NCBI GenBank assembly: GCA_023391275.1 | Contig: JAEWBE010000027.1 | Span: 1 to 8,324 of the forward strand | Reading direction: 5' to 3' | From: Bacillota bacterium | GTDB taxonomy: Bacteria; Bacillota; Clostridia; Oscillospirales; Acutalibacteraceae | DNA: 8,324 nt | Shown here: positions 1 through 5,665 of the stretch, piece after piece | Numbering within the stretch: the stretch's first letter is position 1 | Layout: each line of letters begins with the position of its first letter | Notes under the pieces: model-generated | Told to the model about the DNA's origin: nothing | Database searches by the model: none | Seen by the model: only the letters and a program-made list of their open reading frames with translations | Position numbers and translations under genes: made by a program

Positions 1-22
1 CTTCCGGCTCACAGGCCGGAAG
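1..22 (-). terminator. Probable terminator hairpin of the helicase gene, cut by the window edge
   Basis: CTTCCGGC (1-8) and GCCGGAAG (15-22) form a perfect 8-bp GC-rich stem with a 6-nt loop. It lies 23 bp past the helicase stop codon on the minus strand. The T-run needed for a minus-strand intrinsic terminator would lie left of base 1, so it cannot be confirmed. Confidence 0.5.
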
Positions 23-45
23 CGAAGCCCCCGTTTATCAATGCA

Positions 46-1392
46 TCAGCCTTTGCGTGAATAGGAGCTCTTCCGTTTCGGACTATTGGAAAAGTGTTTG
101 GACGGCGCATCCTTCTGGGATGAAAACGCGGTTTTTTTGGCGGAAGGACTCTTTTCATAGGCACCTCTGCCGGGCGCCTGCTTCCGGGCGGGCTCGGCAA
201 AGCCGGCCGCCGGACGGTGGCGGCGCAGTTCAGATTTTGGGGTCGGGGTTGTAATCATCATTGGGAACGGATGATCTTCCTCAACCGGAATCGTCTTTCC
301 AATCAGTTTTTGAATGTTCTTCAGGTCATTCTTTTCATCAATACAGCAAAAGGAAATTGCGATTCCGCTCAGGCCTGCTCTTCCCGTTCTTCCAATACGG
401 TGCACATAGGTTTCCGGTATTTCAGGCAAATCATAATTAAACACGCAGGACAATTCTTCAATGTCAATTCCTCTTGCGGCGATATCCGTGGCTACAAGCA
501 CGCGGATGGTTCCGTTTTTAAAGCTGCTCAGTGCGATCTGGCGGGCATTCTGAGATTTATTTCCGTGAATTGACTGTGCGCTGATTTTTACCCTGTCCAG
601 TTCTTTCACCACACGATCCGCGCCGTGCTTGGTTCGGGTAAACACCAAAGCGGAACGGATGGAAGGGTCCTGTAAAAGGTGAATCAGCAGCTTCGCCTTG
701 TTCCCTCTGTCCACAAAATAAACCGTTTGCTCGGTCGCCTCCACAGTGGTGGCGGGCGGTGTGATCGTTATTTTTACCGGGTCAACCAAAATGGAATTTA
801 CCATTTCTGCAATTTCGGGCGGCATGGTAGCTGAAAAAAGCAAGGTTTGTTTTTGTTTCGGAATTTTCGAAACAATTTTTTTCACATCGGCGATGAAGCC
901 CATGTCGAGCATACGGTCGGCCTCATCCAGTACAAAAATTTCAACGTTCTTCAAGTCAATATATCCCTGATTGATCAGGTCATTGAGTCTTCCCGGAGTG
1001 GCAACCAGGATATCTACTCCGCGGCGAAGTTTTTCCACCTGCATCTTTTGGGAAACGCCGCCGAACACCACACAGGCCTGAAGCCTGGTGTAACGCCCGT
1101 AGGCACGAAAACTTTCATAAATTTGAAGGGCCAGTTCCCTGGTCGGGGTTAAAATCAGCGAACGGATTTTGCGGAGTTCATTTTTTTCTCCGGCTCGCTC
1201 ACTTAAGAGCTGTAAAATCGGAACGGCAAACGCCGCAGTTTTTCCGGTGCCCGTCTGTGCGCAGCCAAGCAAATCTTTTCCGGCCAATACCGGCGGAATC
1301 GCCTGTTCCTGAATCGGGGTGGGGCTCACATAGTGTTCTTTCGCAAGGGCGTCCAGAATTTTCGGGATAATGTTCAAGTCTTTAAAATTCAT
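46..1392 (-). CDS. DEAD-box ATP-dependent RNA helicase, RhlE/CshA-like
   Basis: This cytoplasmic ATP-dependent RNA helicase has 448 residues. Such enzymes unwind RNA duplexes in ribosome assembly, RNA decay and cold adaptation. All core motifs are intact: Q motif PTPIQ (24-28), motif I AQTGTGKT (45-52), PTRELA (83-88), TPGR (132-135), DEAD (156-159), SAT (187-189), TDIAARGID (302-310) and HRIGRTGRAG (331-340). From about residue 384 the tail is basic, low in complexity and rich in Ser, Lys, Arg and Pro, as is typical of RhlE-type proteins and suited to loose RNA binding. The ATG start is set by AGGAG at 1398-1402, five bases upstream. It is transcribed alone from the promoter at 1461-1489 through a hairpin leader. 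The family is certain. The RhlE, CshA or DeaD subtype is inferred from the short tail and the absence of a DbpA-type RNA-binding domain. Confidence 0.96.
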   Translation of the reverse strand: MNFKDLNIIPKILDALAKEHYVSPTPIQEQAIPPVLAGKDLLGCAQTGTGKTAAFAVPILQLLSERAGEKNELRKIRSLILTPTRELALQIYESFRAYGRYTRLQACVVFGGVSQKMQVEKLRRGVDILVATPGRLNDLINQGYIDLKNVEIFVLDEADRMLDMGFIADVKKIVSKIPKQKQTLLFSATMPPEIAEMVNSILVDPVKITITPPATTVEATEQTVYFVDRGNKAKLLIHLLQDPSIRSALVFTRTKHGADRVVKELDRVKISAQSIHGNKSQNARQIALSSFKNGTIRVLVATDIAARGIDIEELSCVFNYDLPEIPETYVHRIGRTGRAGLSGIAISFCCIDEKNDLKNIQKLIGKTIPVEEDHPFPMMITTPTPKSELRRHRPAAGFAEPARKQAPGRGAYEKSPSAKKTAFSSQKDAPSKHFSNSPKRKSSYSRKG

Positions 1393-1426
1393 GTTTTCTC
1401 CTATTTAATTTTCAATGTCACTTTCC

Positions 1427-1447
1427 ATTTCTGCGATTGGCAGAAAT
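1427..1447 (-). promoter_or_regulatory. Hairpin in the 5' leader of the helicase mRNA
   Basis: ATTTCTGC (1427-1434) and GCAGAAAT (1440-1447) pair perfectly over 8 bp around a 5-nt loop. The hairpin lies between the predicted transcription start and the ribosome binding site (1398-1402). It leaves the binding site exposed, so a role in mRNA stability or cold response is only inferred. No T-run follows, so it is not a terminator. Confidence 0.5.
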
Positions 1448-1460
1448 AGTCTATGCTTGA

Positions 1461-1489
1461 ATCATAACATAATTCAGCGAAATAGTCTA
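1461..1489 (-). promoter_or_regulatory. Sigma-A promoter of the helicase gene
   Basis: Read on the minus strand, TAGACT (1484-1489) is followed after 17 bases by TATGAT (1461-1466). TGT directly precedes the -10, giving an extended -10 element. The predicted start near 1454 leaves a leader of about 60 nt. The 11-bp element TAGACTATTTC covers the -35 (1479-1489) and recurs in the leader (1443-1453). Confidence 0.65.
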
Positions 1490-1503
1490 ATAAAACCATA
1501 TCA

Positions 1504-1516
1504 TTCCCTAAGGGAA
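1504..1516. promoter_or_regulatory. Palindrome between the divergent helicase and GNAT genes
   Basis: TTCCCT and AGGGAA are perfect 6-bp arms around one central A. The site lies 15 bp upstream of the helicase -35, where an activator or repressor might bind. A T-run follows on the plus strand (1519-1525), but no plus-strand gene precedes it. Function unknown. Confidence 0.3.
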
Positions 1517-1603
1517 AGTTTTTTTGCAAATAAATTAAAAAATGTGGACTGCAGGTGCGCCGACAGTGCACTTGCGCCGGTATGAAAAAGAGAAAGGAAG
1601 ATC

Positions 1604-1891
1604 ATGATGGATTTTATCTATCAGCCCAACCGAATTTATGCAGTGAATGAAGCCGGAAAATTAGTCGCCGAGGTGATTTTCCCGGGGCGTTCAGAAAAAA
1701 CGGTTGAAATTACGCATACTTTTGTAGATGACTCCCTGCGCGGGCAGGGCATTGCGGGCCAACTGCTGGAGGCGGTCGCTGCAAAACTCAGAAGTGAGCA
1801 CAAAAAGGCTTATCCCTCCTGCCCCTATGCGGTGAAATGGTTCGAATCCCATCCGGAAGCAAAGGACGTTTATGCCGAAAAAAGCACCTGA
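1604..1891 (+). CDS. Small GNAT-family N-acetyltransferase (YjdJ type)
   Basis: This 95-residue protein matches the short single-domain GNAT family typified by YjdJ (COG2388 type, about 90-100 residues). These have the acetyl-CoA-binding half of the fold and little else. Visible signatures are the strand and acetyl-CoA loop T-F-V-D-D-S-L-R-G-Q-G-I-A-G (39-52), where R-G-Q-G-I-A-G is the pyrophosphate-binding motif A, then helix 53-66, and the family C-terminal pattern CPYAVKWFESHPE (73-85). The physiological acceptor is unknown for most members. AAGGAAG at 1594-1600 precedes two adjacent ATG codons, 1604 and 1607. The spacing slightly favours 1607, which would drop one Met. It is divergent from the helicase gene. 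I see no convincing consensus promoter of its own in the 1490-1600 region. Family confident, substrate unknown. Confidence 0.88.
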   Translation: MMDFIYQPNRIYAVNEAGKLVAEVIFPGRSEKTVEITHTFVDDSLRGQGIAGQLLEAVAAKLRSEHKKAYPSCPYAVKWFESHPEAKDVYAEKST

Positions 1892-2010
1892 TTCCGATTT
1901 TAATCCGTTGCTTTAGTTCTCATAGAGGATTTTTCACATAAGAAAATTTGTCTTGAATATGCGGTCCTTTTGTATTAAACTAAGATTAAAGACGGGCGGT
2001 GAGCGGAATT

Positions 2011-2214
2011 ATGGTGTATAAGGTTTGGGCGAAAGACGGATTTGCGCGGATATGGTGCTATGACTTCTTTCGGGAAACGGTGAACGGAGCGGTTTACTCC
2101 TATGATAGAGAGGGCCAGACCGTTCATTCCGCAATTTTTATGGTGAAGGAACCAATTCCGCAGTCCATGTTTGATCATTATTTTTTCGATTATGAAATCA
2201 TTTCAAGCGATTAA
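2011..2214 (+). CDS. Hypothetical 67-residue protein, family not recognised
   Basis: I do not recognise this protein. It is short, rich in aromatic residues (many Phe, Tyr and Trp) and slightly acidic, with no signal peptide, membrane segment, Cys pair or nucleotide motif. The ATG at 2011 is chosen because GGTGA (1998-2002), complementary to the 16S rRNA tail, sits 8 bases upstream. A GTG at 1999 in the same frame would add four residues but would overlap that site. A weak promoter, TTGAAT (1953-1958) with TAAACT (1976-1981) after 17 bases, lies just upstream. A 67-codon antisense frame (1975-2178) overlaps it almost fully, so strand choice rests on the binding site, the start position and the protein-like composition. 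It ends convergently with the MATE gene. It may be a lineage-specific single-gene unit. Confidence 0.55.
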   Translation: MVYKVWAKDGFARIWCYDFFRETVNGAVYSYDREGQTVHSAIFMVKEPIPQSMFDHYFFDYEIISSD

Positions 2215-2284
2215 CAAAAATGTCCCATTACGAAGATAACCGTCTCCGACCATAAATTTTCATTGTTTGAATCCCGGAAATGAC

Positions 2285-2325
2285 AAAAACAGCCCCCTGC
2301 CCGATTGGTTCGGGCAGGGGGCTGT
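2285..2325 (-). terminator. Strong intrinsic terminator of the MATE gene
   Basis: The arms 2289-2304 and 2310-2325 are a perfect 16-bp inverted repeat with a GC-rich core (AGCCCCCTGCCCGA against its complement) and a 5-nt loop. On the minus strand TTTTT (2289 down to 2285) follows the stem directly. It lies 13 bp past the MATE stop codon. On the plus strand the bases after the stem are not T-rich, so termination of the small plus-strand gene here would be weak. Confidence 0.9.
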
Positions 2326-2338
2326 TCCATTGGCAGAC

Positions 2339-3733
2339 TCATTCGTCAATTAAGTTGTGTTGGTACCACTTCCTGCCCCTGAGGCGAAGAAGGAATATCG
2401 CCCCGCGCACACCCCATTCACAGTCCATCGCAATCCATACGCCAACGACGCCAAAGTGCAGAACAATCCCCAGAATATAGCCGAACACCACACGAAACAG
2501 CCACATGGAGAGCATGGCGACTATCGAAGTAAATTTTGAGTCGCCCGCGGCACGGAGCGCCGCAGGTGTAATAAAGCTGCCGGACCAGAGCACGACCTGC
2601 GCGACCGAATTGATCAGAATTATAATGAAAATCGTATGTACGATTTGTTCCGGCGGATTGAATAATGATACCAGAGGGCGAAACAGCGGAAAAACAACCA
2701 AACCCATAATCAATAATGAAAGAGCGGAAAGCCAAAGAAATGATTTTATGAATTTGCGCGCGTCTTTCACATCCCGCCGCCCCATACACTGACCTACCAC
2801 TGTCACAATGGAGAGCGCAAGGGCGTTCGCCGGAATCTGGAACAGGTTGGAAATGGAGGCGCAAATTGCGTTGGTTGCCATGGCGAAGGTGCCAAGGCTC
2901 ACAATATAGGTCTGGGTCAGGATTTTACCGCCGTTGAAAAACAGCTGTTCCGCCGCAAAAGGCAGCCCGATAAAAAGAATTTTTTTGAGCATCGACGGAT
3001 TAAAATGAAACACGTTTTTTATCTGGAAATGCAGCGAAGTATTCAATTTGACCAAATAAATAATCGCGCACAGCGCACCCAGATATCTCGATATATTCAT
3101 TGCGATGACTATGCCGTAAACACCCATGTGCAGGAAATTAATAAACACTACGTTTAAGCCCACATAGGAAAGGTTCATAATCAACGACAGGGCGAGGGAG
3201 GACTTTGTTTCCCCCACGCCCCGCAACGCACCGCACACAGCCTCCTCCAACGCAATGCCGCAGTAAGAGGCGCCGCTTCCGATCAGGTAAATCCGCGCAT
3301 TGAAAAGAACATCCGCCTCCGCCCCACCAAACAAAAGACTCAGGAAAGAGGTATGAAACGCGATAACCAGCATGCTGATGCTGAGCGCAAGCAAAAAAAC
3401 AGAGGAAACGGAACCCGCCGCCGCTTTGGAAACCATCGGGTCGTTTCCGCTTCCTTTATATTGCGCGACAACCACCGTGCCGCCGGTGGAAACCGCGATA
3501 AATACATTTACCAAAAAGATGTTAAGCGAGTCAACCATATTGACCGCACTGACCGCGGCGACGCCGGAGGAACTGATCATTGCGGTGTTGAGCAGGCTTA
3601 AAATAATCACAAAAGCCTGATCAACCAAAACCGGAATAAAAATTGCCACTACCATATGATAATCCATTGACTCGCCGGATAAATATTTTTCAAGAAGCCT
3701 GCGTGTATTCATTTTCAGTTCGGATTTTGTCAC
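2339..3733 (-). CDS. MATE-family multidrug/cation antiporter
   Basis: This 464-residue integral membrane protein has about twelve hydrophobic segments in two six-helix halves, as in NorM/DinF-type MATE exporters, which use a Na+ or H+ gradient to expel cationic drugs, metabolites or dyes. The internal symmetry is visible: A-L-R-G-V-G-E-T-K (169-177) in the first half corresponds to A-L-R-A-A-G-D-S-K (392-400) in the second. The loop G-Q-C-M-G-R-R-D (314-321) is also typical. Length is normal for the family. The start is uncertain. GTG at 3731-3733 gives the full frame but has only a poor ribosome binding site, while ATG at 3710-3712 would remove seven hydrophilic residues. It lies 117 bp downstream of trxB on the same strand with no convincing terminator between, so co-transcription is plausible. 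A TGTTAAAAT-like -10 upstream of the GTG could also give it its own weak promoter. Substrate cannot be deduced. Confidence 0.93.
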   Translation of the reverse strand: MTKSELKMNTRRLLEKYLSGESMDYHMVVAIFIPVLVDQAFVIILSLLNTAMISSSGVAAVSAVNMVDSLNIFLVNVFIAVSTGGTVVVAQYKGSGNDPMVSKAAAGSVSSVFLLALSISMLVIAFHTSFLSLLFGGAEADVLFNARIYLIGSGASYCGIALEEAVCGALRGVGETKSSLALSLIMNLSYVGLNVVFINFLHMGVYGIVIAMNISRYLGALCAIIYLVKLNTSLHFQIKNVFHFNPSMLKKILFIGLPFAAEQLFFNGGKILTQTYIVSLGTFAMATNAICASISNLFQIPANALALSIVTVVGQCMGRRDVKDARKFIKSFLWLSALSLLIMGLVVFPLFRPLVSLFNPPEQIVHTIFIIILINSVAQVVLWSGSFITPAALRAAGDSKFTSIVAMLSMWLFRVVFGYILGIVLHFGVVGVWIAMDCEWGVRGAIFLLRLRGRKWYQHNLIDE

Positions 3734-3850
3734 ATCATCACATCTTTTTTCGTTTTAACATGATTTTAACACAATCCGGCGCATAATAACAGCCCAGTCT
3801 TAAAATAACGCAAAATTAACAATACCGTTTTGAGTCCTGTGAATTTCCAG

Positions 3851-4777
3851 TTAATTCTGCGCATTGAGGTAATCTTCCGCCATTTTGGCGGCAACCGCTC
3901 CATCCGAAACCGCAGTAACGATTTGCCGCAAAGGCTTTGTTCGCACGTCACCCGCGGCGAAAACCCCGGGAACACTGGTTTGGGTGCTCTCATCCGCAAT
4001 GATATATCCCCTTGCATCCAGTTTCAGCTTTTCCCGGAAAAGCTCCGAGTTGGGGGTATTGCCGACCGCGACAAAAATCCCGTCGCAGTCCAGCGTTTTG
4101 ACCGTACCGGTTTTCAGGTCTTTGACCTCCACCCCGGTAACCTTTTCCCCGGCGAGGATTTTTTGAACGGAGGAATTCCAAATAAACTCAATATTACCGC
4201 TGTTTTCCAGCGGCTTTAAATAAGCTCCGGAAGCGCGGAGGGTGTCACGCCGATGCACCAAATAGGTTTTTCTGCATATTTTAGATAAAAGGACGGCATC
4301 GGCCGCCGCGGTATCGCCGCCGCCGACGACAACCACTGTTTTTCCGCGGTAAAAAGCCCCGTCGCAGGTTGCGCAGTAGGAAACTCCCCGGCCGCGAAGT
4401 TCCTTTTCGCTGTTCAGGCCCAGTTCCTTCGGCGAAGCGCCGGTGGCGACAATAACCGCGCCTGCCTCATAGATGATGCCGCCCTGTGTTGCTATCTTCT
4501 TCGGCTGCGCATCGAAGTCAACAAACCGGACTTTTTCGAATGCACTGACGGAACCAAACCGTTCCGACTGCTTGCGCATCTCCATTGCAAGGTCATATCC
4601 GCCGATTCCCTCGGAAAAACCCGGATAGTTGTCGATGGTGTCCGTTGTTCCCATTTGGCCGCCCGGGGCGTACGCCTCGAGCACCAATGCGGAAAGCCCG
4701 GCGCGCGCGCAGTAAAGCGCCGACGTGTAGCCGGCCGGCCCGCCGCCAATGATAATTACATCATATTTCGTATTCAT
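3851..4777 (-). CDS. trxB: Thioredoxin reductase (NADPH)
   Basis: This 308-residue cytoplasmic flavoenzyme passes electrons from NADPH through FAD and a redox-active disulfide to thioredoxin, supporting ribonucleotide reduction and thiol repair. FAD-binding GGGPAG is at 11-16, the catalytic CATC at 135-138, the NADPH-domain GGGDTA at 152-157 and the 2'-phosphate-recognising HRR at 175-177. The second FAD motif FAAGD is at 273-277, followed by RQIVTAVSDGAVAA. The HRRxxxR motif argues for NADPH rather than the ferredoxin-linked flavin reductases also found in Clostridia. GAGGAG at 4786-4791 lies eight bases before ATG 4775-4777, fixing this start. An in-frame GTG nine bases upstream overlaps that site and is unlikely. 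Its promoter is at 4884-4911, giving a leader of about 100 nt. No thioredoxin gene lies in the window. Confidence 0.97.
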   Translation of the reverse strand: MNTKYDVIIIGGGPAGYTSALYCARAGLSALVLEAYAPGGQMGTTDTIDNYPGFSEGIGGYDLAMEMRKQSERFGSVSAFEKVRFVDFDAQPKKIATQGGIIYEAGAVIVATGASPKELGLNSEKELRGRGVSYCATCDGAFYRGKTVVVVGGGDTAAADAVLLSKICRKTYLVHRRDTLRASGAYLKPLENSGNIEFIWNSSVQKILAGEKVTGVEVKDLKTGTVKTLDCDGIFVAVGNTPNSELFREKLKLDARGYIIADESTQTSVPGVFAAGDVRTKPLRQIVTAVSDGAVAAKMAEDYLNAQN

Positions 4778-4883
4778 TGTATCCACTCCTCAATTTCTGC
4801 CGATGCGCGAAACCAAGCTGCCGTTTCAGCAAAACTTCTCTTATAAGATATGCACATCCCTGCTATTAATAGTGTAACCCCAT

Positions 4884-4911
4884 ATTATAAAATTTCCATG
4901 AATAAAAACAA
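4884..4911 (-). promoter_or_regulatory. Sigma-A promoter of trxB
   Basis: On the minus strand, TTGTTT (4906-4911) is followed after 16 bases by a perfect TATAAT (4884-4889). The -35 uses the T-run of the upstream hairpin terminator (4904-4938), so the end of one transcript and the start of the next are interlocked. The predicted start is near 4877. Confidence 0.65.
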
Positions 4912-4938
4912 TGACTCCGGCAAAATTAATTGCCGGAG
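4904..4938 (-). terminator. Hairpin terminator ending the minus-strand intergenic transcript
   Basis: CTCCGGCAA (4915-4923) and TTGCCGGAG (4930-4938) form a perfect 9-bp stem with a 6-nt loop. On the minus strand TTTTT (4908-4904) follows, offset six bases from the stem, so efficiency may be partial. There is no T-run on the plus side. It must belong to a transcript entering from the right, because the trxB promoter lies beyond it. Confidence 0.6.
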
Positions 4939-5116
4939 CCGTAATCTTTATTATGAACCAATTTACAAATTATCTGCCCAAGTTTCCTGAGTCGAATCGC
5001 ATTTCCGTTAACCCGGCCCGGATTTCAGAAGAAAACTATTCACTGTACATCGGCATCACCAATTACAAATTTATATTTTATGGTTCCCGGTTCTGAAGCG
5101 CGTTTTCAACTATACT

Positions 5117-5132
5117 TTGGAATCACCCCTTT
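5117..5132 (-). repeat. Second copy of the AAAGGGGTGAnTCCAA motif
   Basis: On the minus strand this reads AAAGGGGTGATTCCAA and matches the copy at 5394-5409 in 15 of 16 positions. It resembles a ribosome binding site but no good start codon follows at the right distance. An in-frame TTG some 13 bases on opens only about 12 codons. It may be a remnant of a duplicated mini-gene or a shared RNA element. Confidence 0.55.
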
Positions 5133-5148
5133 AACTGTTCCTGTGAAC

Positions 5149-5167
5149 TGCTTTTATTGAAAAAGCA
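5149..5167 (-). repeat. Short perfect hairpin inside the intergenic transcript
   Basis: TGCTTTT (5149-5155) and AAAAGCA (5161-5167) form a 7-bp stem around a 5-nt loop, 16 bp to the right of the second motif copy (5117-5132). No T-run follows it on the minus strand, so it is not a terminator for that transcript. Confidence 0.4.
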
Positions 5168-5334
5168 AAAATCGGGCTTCAAATTATAGATCACGCTGAA
5201 TCGAACAATTCCAAAATTCTTTACAAATTAAAACCACTTTCGGATTGCTTAACGTAATTTTTTCTTTAATCCTTTCATAAAATGGTCAAAAATCAATTAT
5301 CTGTTTTTACAAGGCTTAATCTCGCTGTTGTTTT

Positions 5335-5394
5335 TCAGCATCCGCGCCCAACAGGTCGACAGGTGCCGGCACATTGAAACGGTTCAATGCCCAT
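5335..5394 (-). CDS. Candidate 19-residue Cys-rich micropeptide or leader peptide
   Basis: A mini-ORF reads MGIEPFQCAGTCRPVGRGC followed by TGA (5335-5337). Its ATG (5392-5394) is preceded by AAAGGGGTGA ending five bases upstream, a close match to the anti-Shine-Dalgarno complement at good spacing. It carries three Cys (8, 12, 19) and two Arg in nineteen residues, with no hydrophobic segment or signal peptide. It lies about 110 nt from the predicted transcription start, and its binding site sits inside the loop of the helix GGTGCCG/CGGCACC, so folding could control access. It could be a regulatory leader peptide, a small secreted or modified peptide, or a chance ORF in a structured RNA. No maturation enzyme or transporter lies beside it. 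I do not recognise the sequence. Confidence 0.3.
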   Translation of the reverse strand: MGIEPFQCAGTCRPVGRGC

Positions 5395-5409
5395 TGGACT
5401 CACCCCTTT
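5394..5409 (-). repeat. First copy of the AAAGGGGTGAnTCCAA motif
   Basis: On the minus strand this reads AAAGGGGTGAGTCCAA and forms the ribosome binding site of the 19-codon mini-ORF. The other copy, 15 of 16 identical, is at 5117-5132, about 280 bp away in the same orientation. The identity extends across the spacer as well as the binding site proper. Confidence 0.55.
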
Positions 5410-5511
5410 CAAAAGAATCAATTGATTGTTTCGGCACCCTTCCCGGCAGTGACATCACCCTGTTGAAGTAATTTGCCCGGTGCCGTTTTTCAAATCATCT
5501 TTTCTGTCTTT

Positions 5512-5539
5512 ATTATAGCAGATATATGTAGAATGTCAA
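5512..5539 (-). promoter_or_regulatory. Near-consensus strong promoter facing left
   Basis: On the minus strand, TTGACA (5534-5539) is followed after 16 bases by TATAAT (5512-5517), both perfect, with TGC before the -10 making an extended -10. A nearly pure A/T tract (about 5541-5575) lies upstream like an UP element. This is the strongest promoter in the window, of a kind usual for stable RNA genes. Predicted start near 5505. Confidence 0.85.
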
Positions 5540-5594
5540 CATATTTTATCAGATTTTAAAAAATAATATATGCAATGTTTTGTATCTTAATTTT

Positions 5595-5616
5595 CCTGTT
5601 GACTTAATCCAACAGG
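5595..5616. promoter_or_regulatory. Palindrome overlapping the DUF1292 promoter (possible operator)
   Basis: CCTGTTG (5595-5601) and CAACAGG (5610-5616) are perfect 7-bp arms separated by 8 bases. They straddle the -35 box (5599-5604) and enter the spacer, the usual place for a repressor site. The same heptamer pair also occurs at 5349-5355 and 5459-5465. No known operator consensus is recognised. Confidence 0.45.
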
Positions 5617-5627
5617 CAATGTAAAAT
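5599..5627 (+). promoter_or_regulatory. Sigma-A promoter of the DUF1292 gene
   Basis: TTGACT (5599-5604) is followed after 17 bases by TAAAAT (5622-5627), each one base off consensus. The predicted start near 5634 gives a leader of about 32 nt. It is divergent from the promoter at 5512-5539, with about 60 bp between the -35 boxes. Confidence 0.8.
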
Positions 5628-5665
5628 GAGAACACAGATAAATTAATCGTGAGGAGATGACCCTG

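Larger units (their letters stand above)
4904..5505 (-). ncRNA. Candidate long structured RNA or leader transcript, about 600 nt
   Basis: This span runs from the strong minus-strand promoter (5512-5539) to the hairpin terminator (4904-4938) and holds no ORF of 60 codons or more on the minus strand. Near its 5' end CAACAGG (plus-strand 5459-5465) can pair with CCTGTTG (plus-strand 5349-5355). This encloses GGTGCCG paired with CGGCACC, which encloses the hairpin CATTGAA-CCGT-TTCAATG (plus-strand 5372-5389). An earlier CGGCACC could instead pair with the same GGTGCCG, giving two exclusive folds. A further 7-bp hairpin lies at 5149-5167. The segment includes a Cys-rich mini-ORF (5335-5394). I do not recognise an Rfam family. 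The lower part (4940-5290) is AT-rich with less evident structure, so the true 3' end could be earlier. Existence of a transcript is well supported by the promoter; its nature is inference. Confidence 0.5.

Noticed and set aside
1504..1525. Plus-strand terminator made by TTCCCTAAGGGAA and a T-run
   Set aside because: Nothing is transcribed into it on the plus strand, and the stem can only form with an unusually tight loop.
2418..2864. 148-codon minus-strand ORF inside the MATE gene
   Set aside because: It is another reading frame of the MATE coding region, which has clear membrane segments and family motifs in its own frame.
4911..5096. 61-codon plus-strand ORF right of the trxB promoter
   Set aside because: No ribosome binding site, starts inside the terminator hairpin, low-complexity composition, and lies antisense to a better-supported transcript.
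5183..5211. Second minus-strand promoter with TATAAT at 5183-5188
   Set aside because: No acceptable -35 at 16-18 bases (GAATTG only); probably a chance match in A/T-rich DNA.
5400..5490. Resemblance to a cobalamin riboswitch (CACTG near CGGGAAGG on the minus strand)
   Set aside because: The core B12 box and other conserved segments are absent, and no cobalamin or transporter gene follows.
4904..5505. Identification of the long transcript as OLE, ROOL or GOLLD RNA on length alone
   Set aside because: No conserved segment of these families could be recognised and the context differs, so naming one would be a guess.
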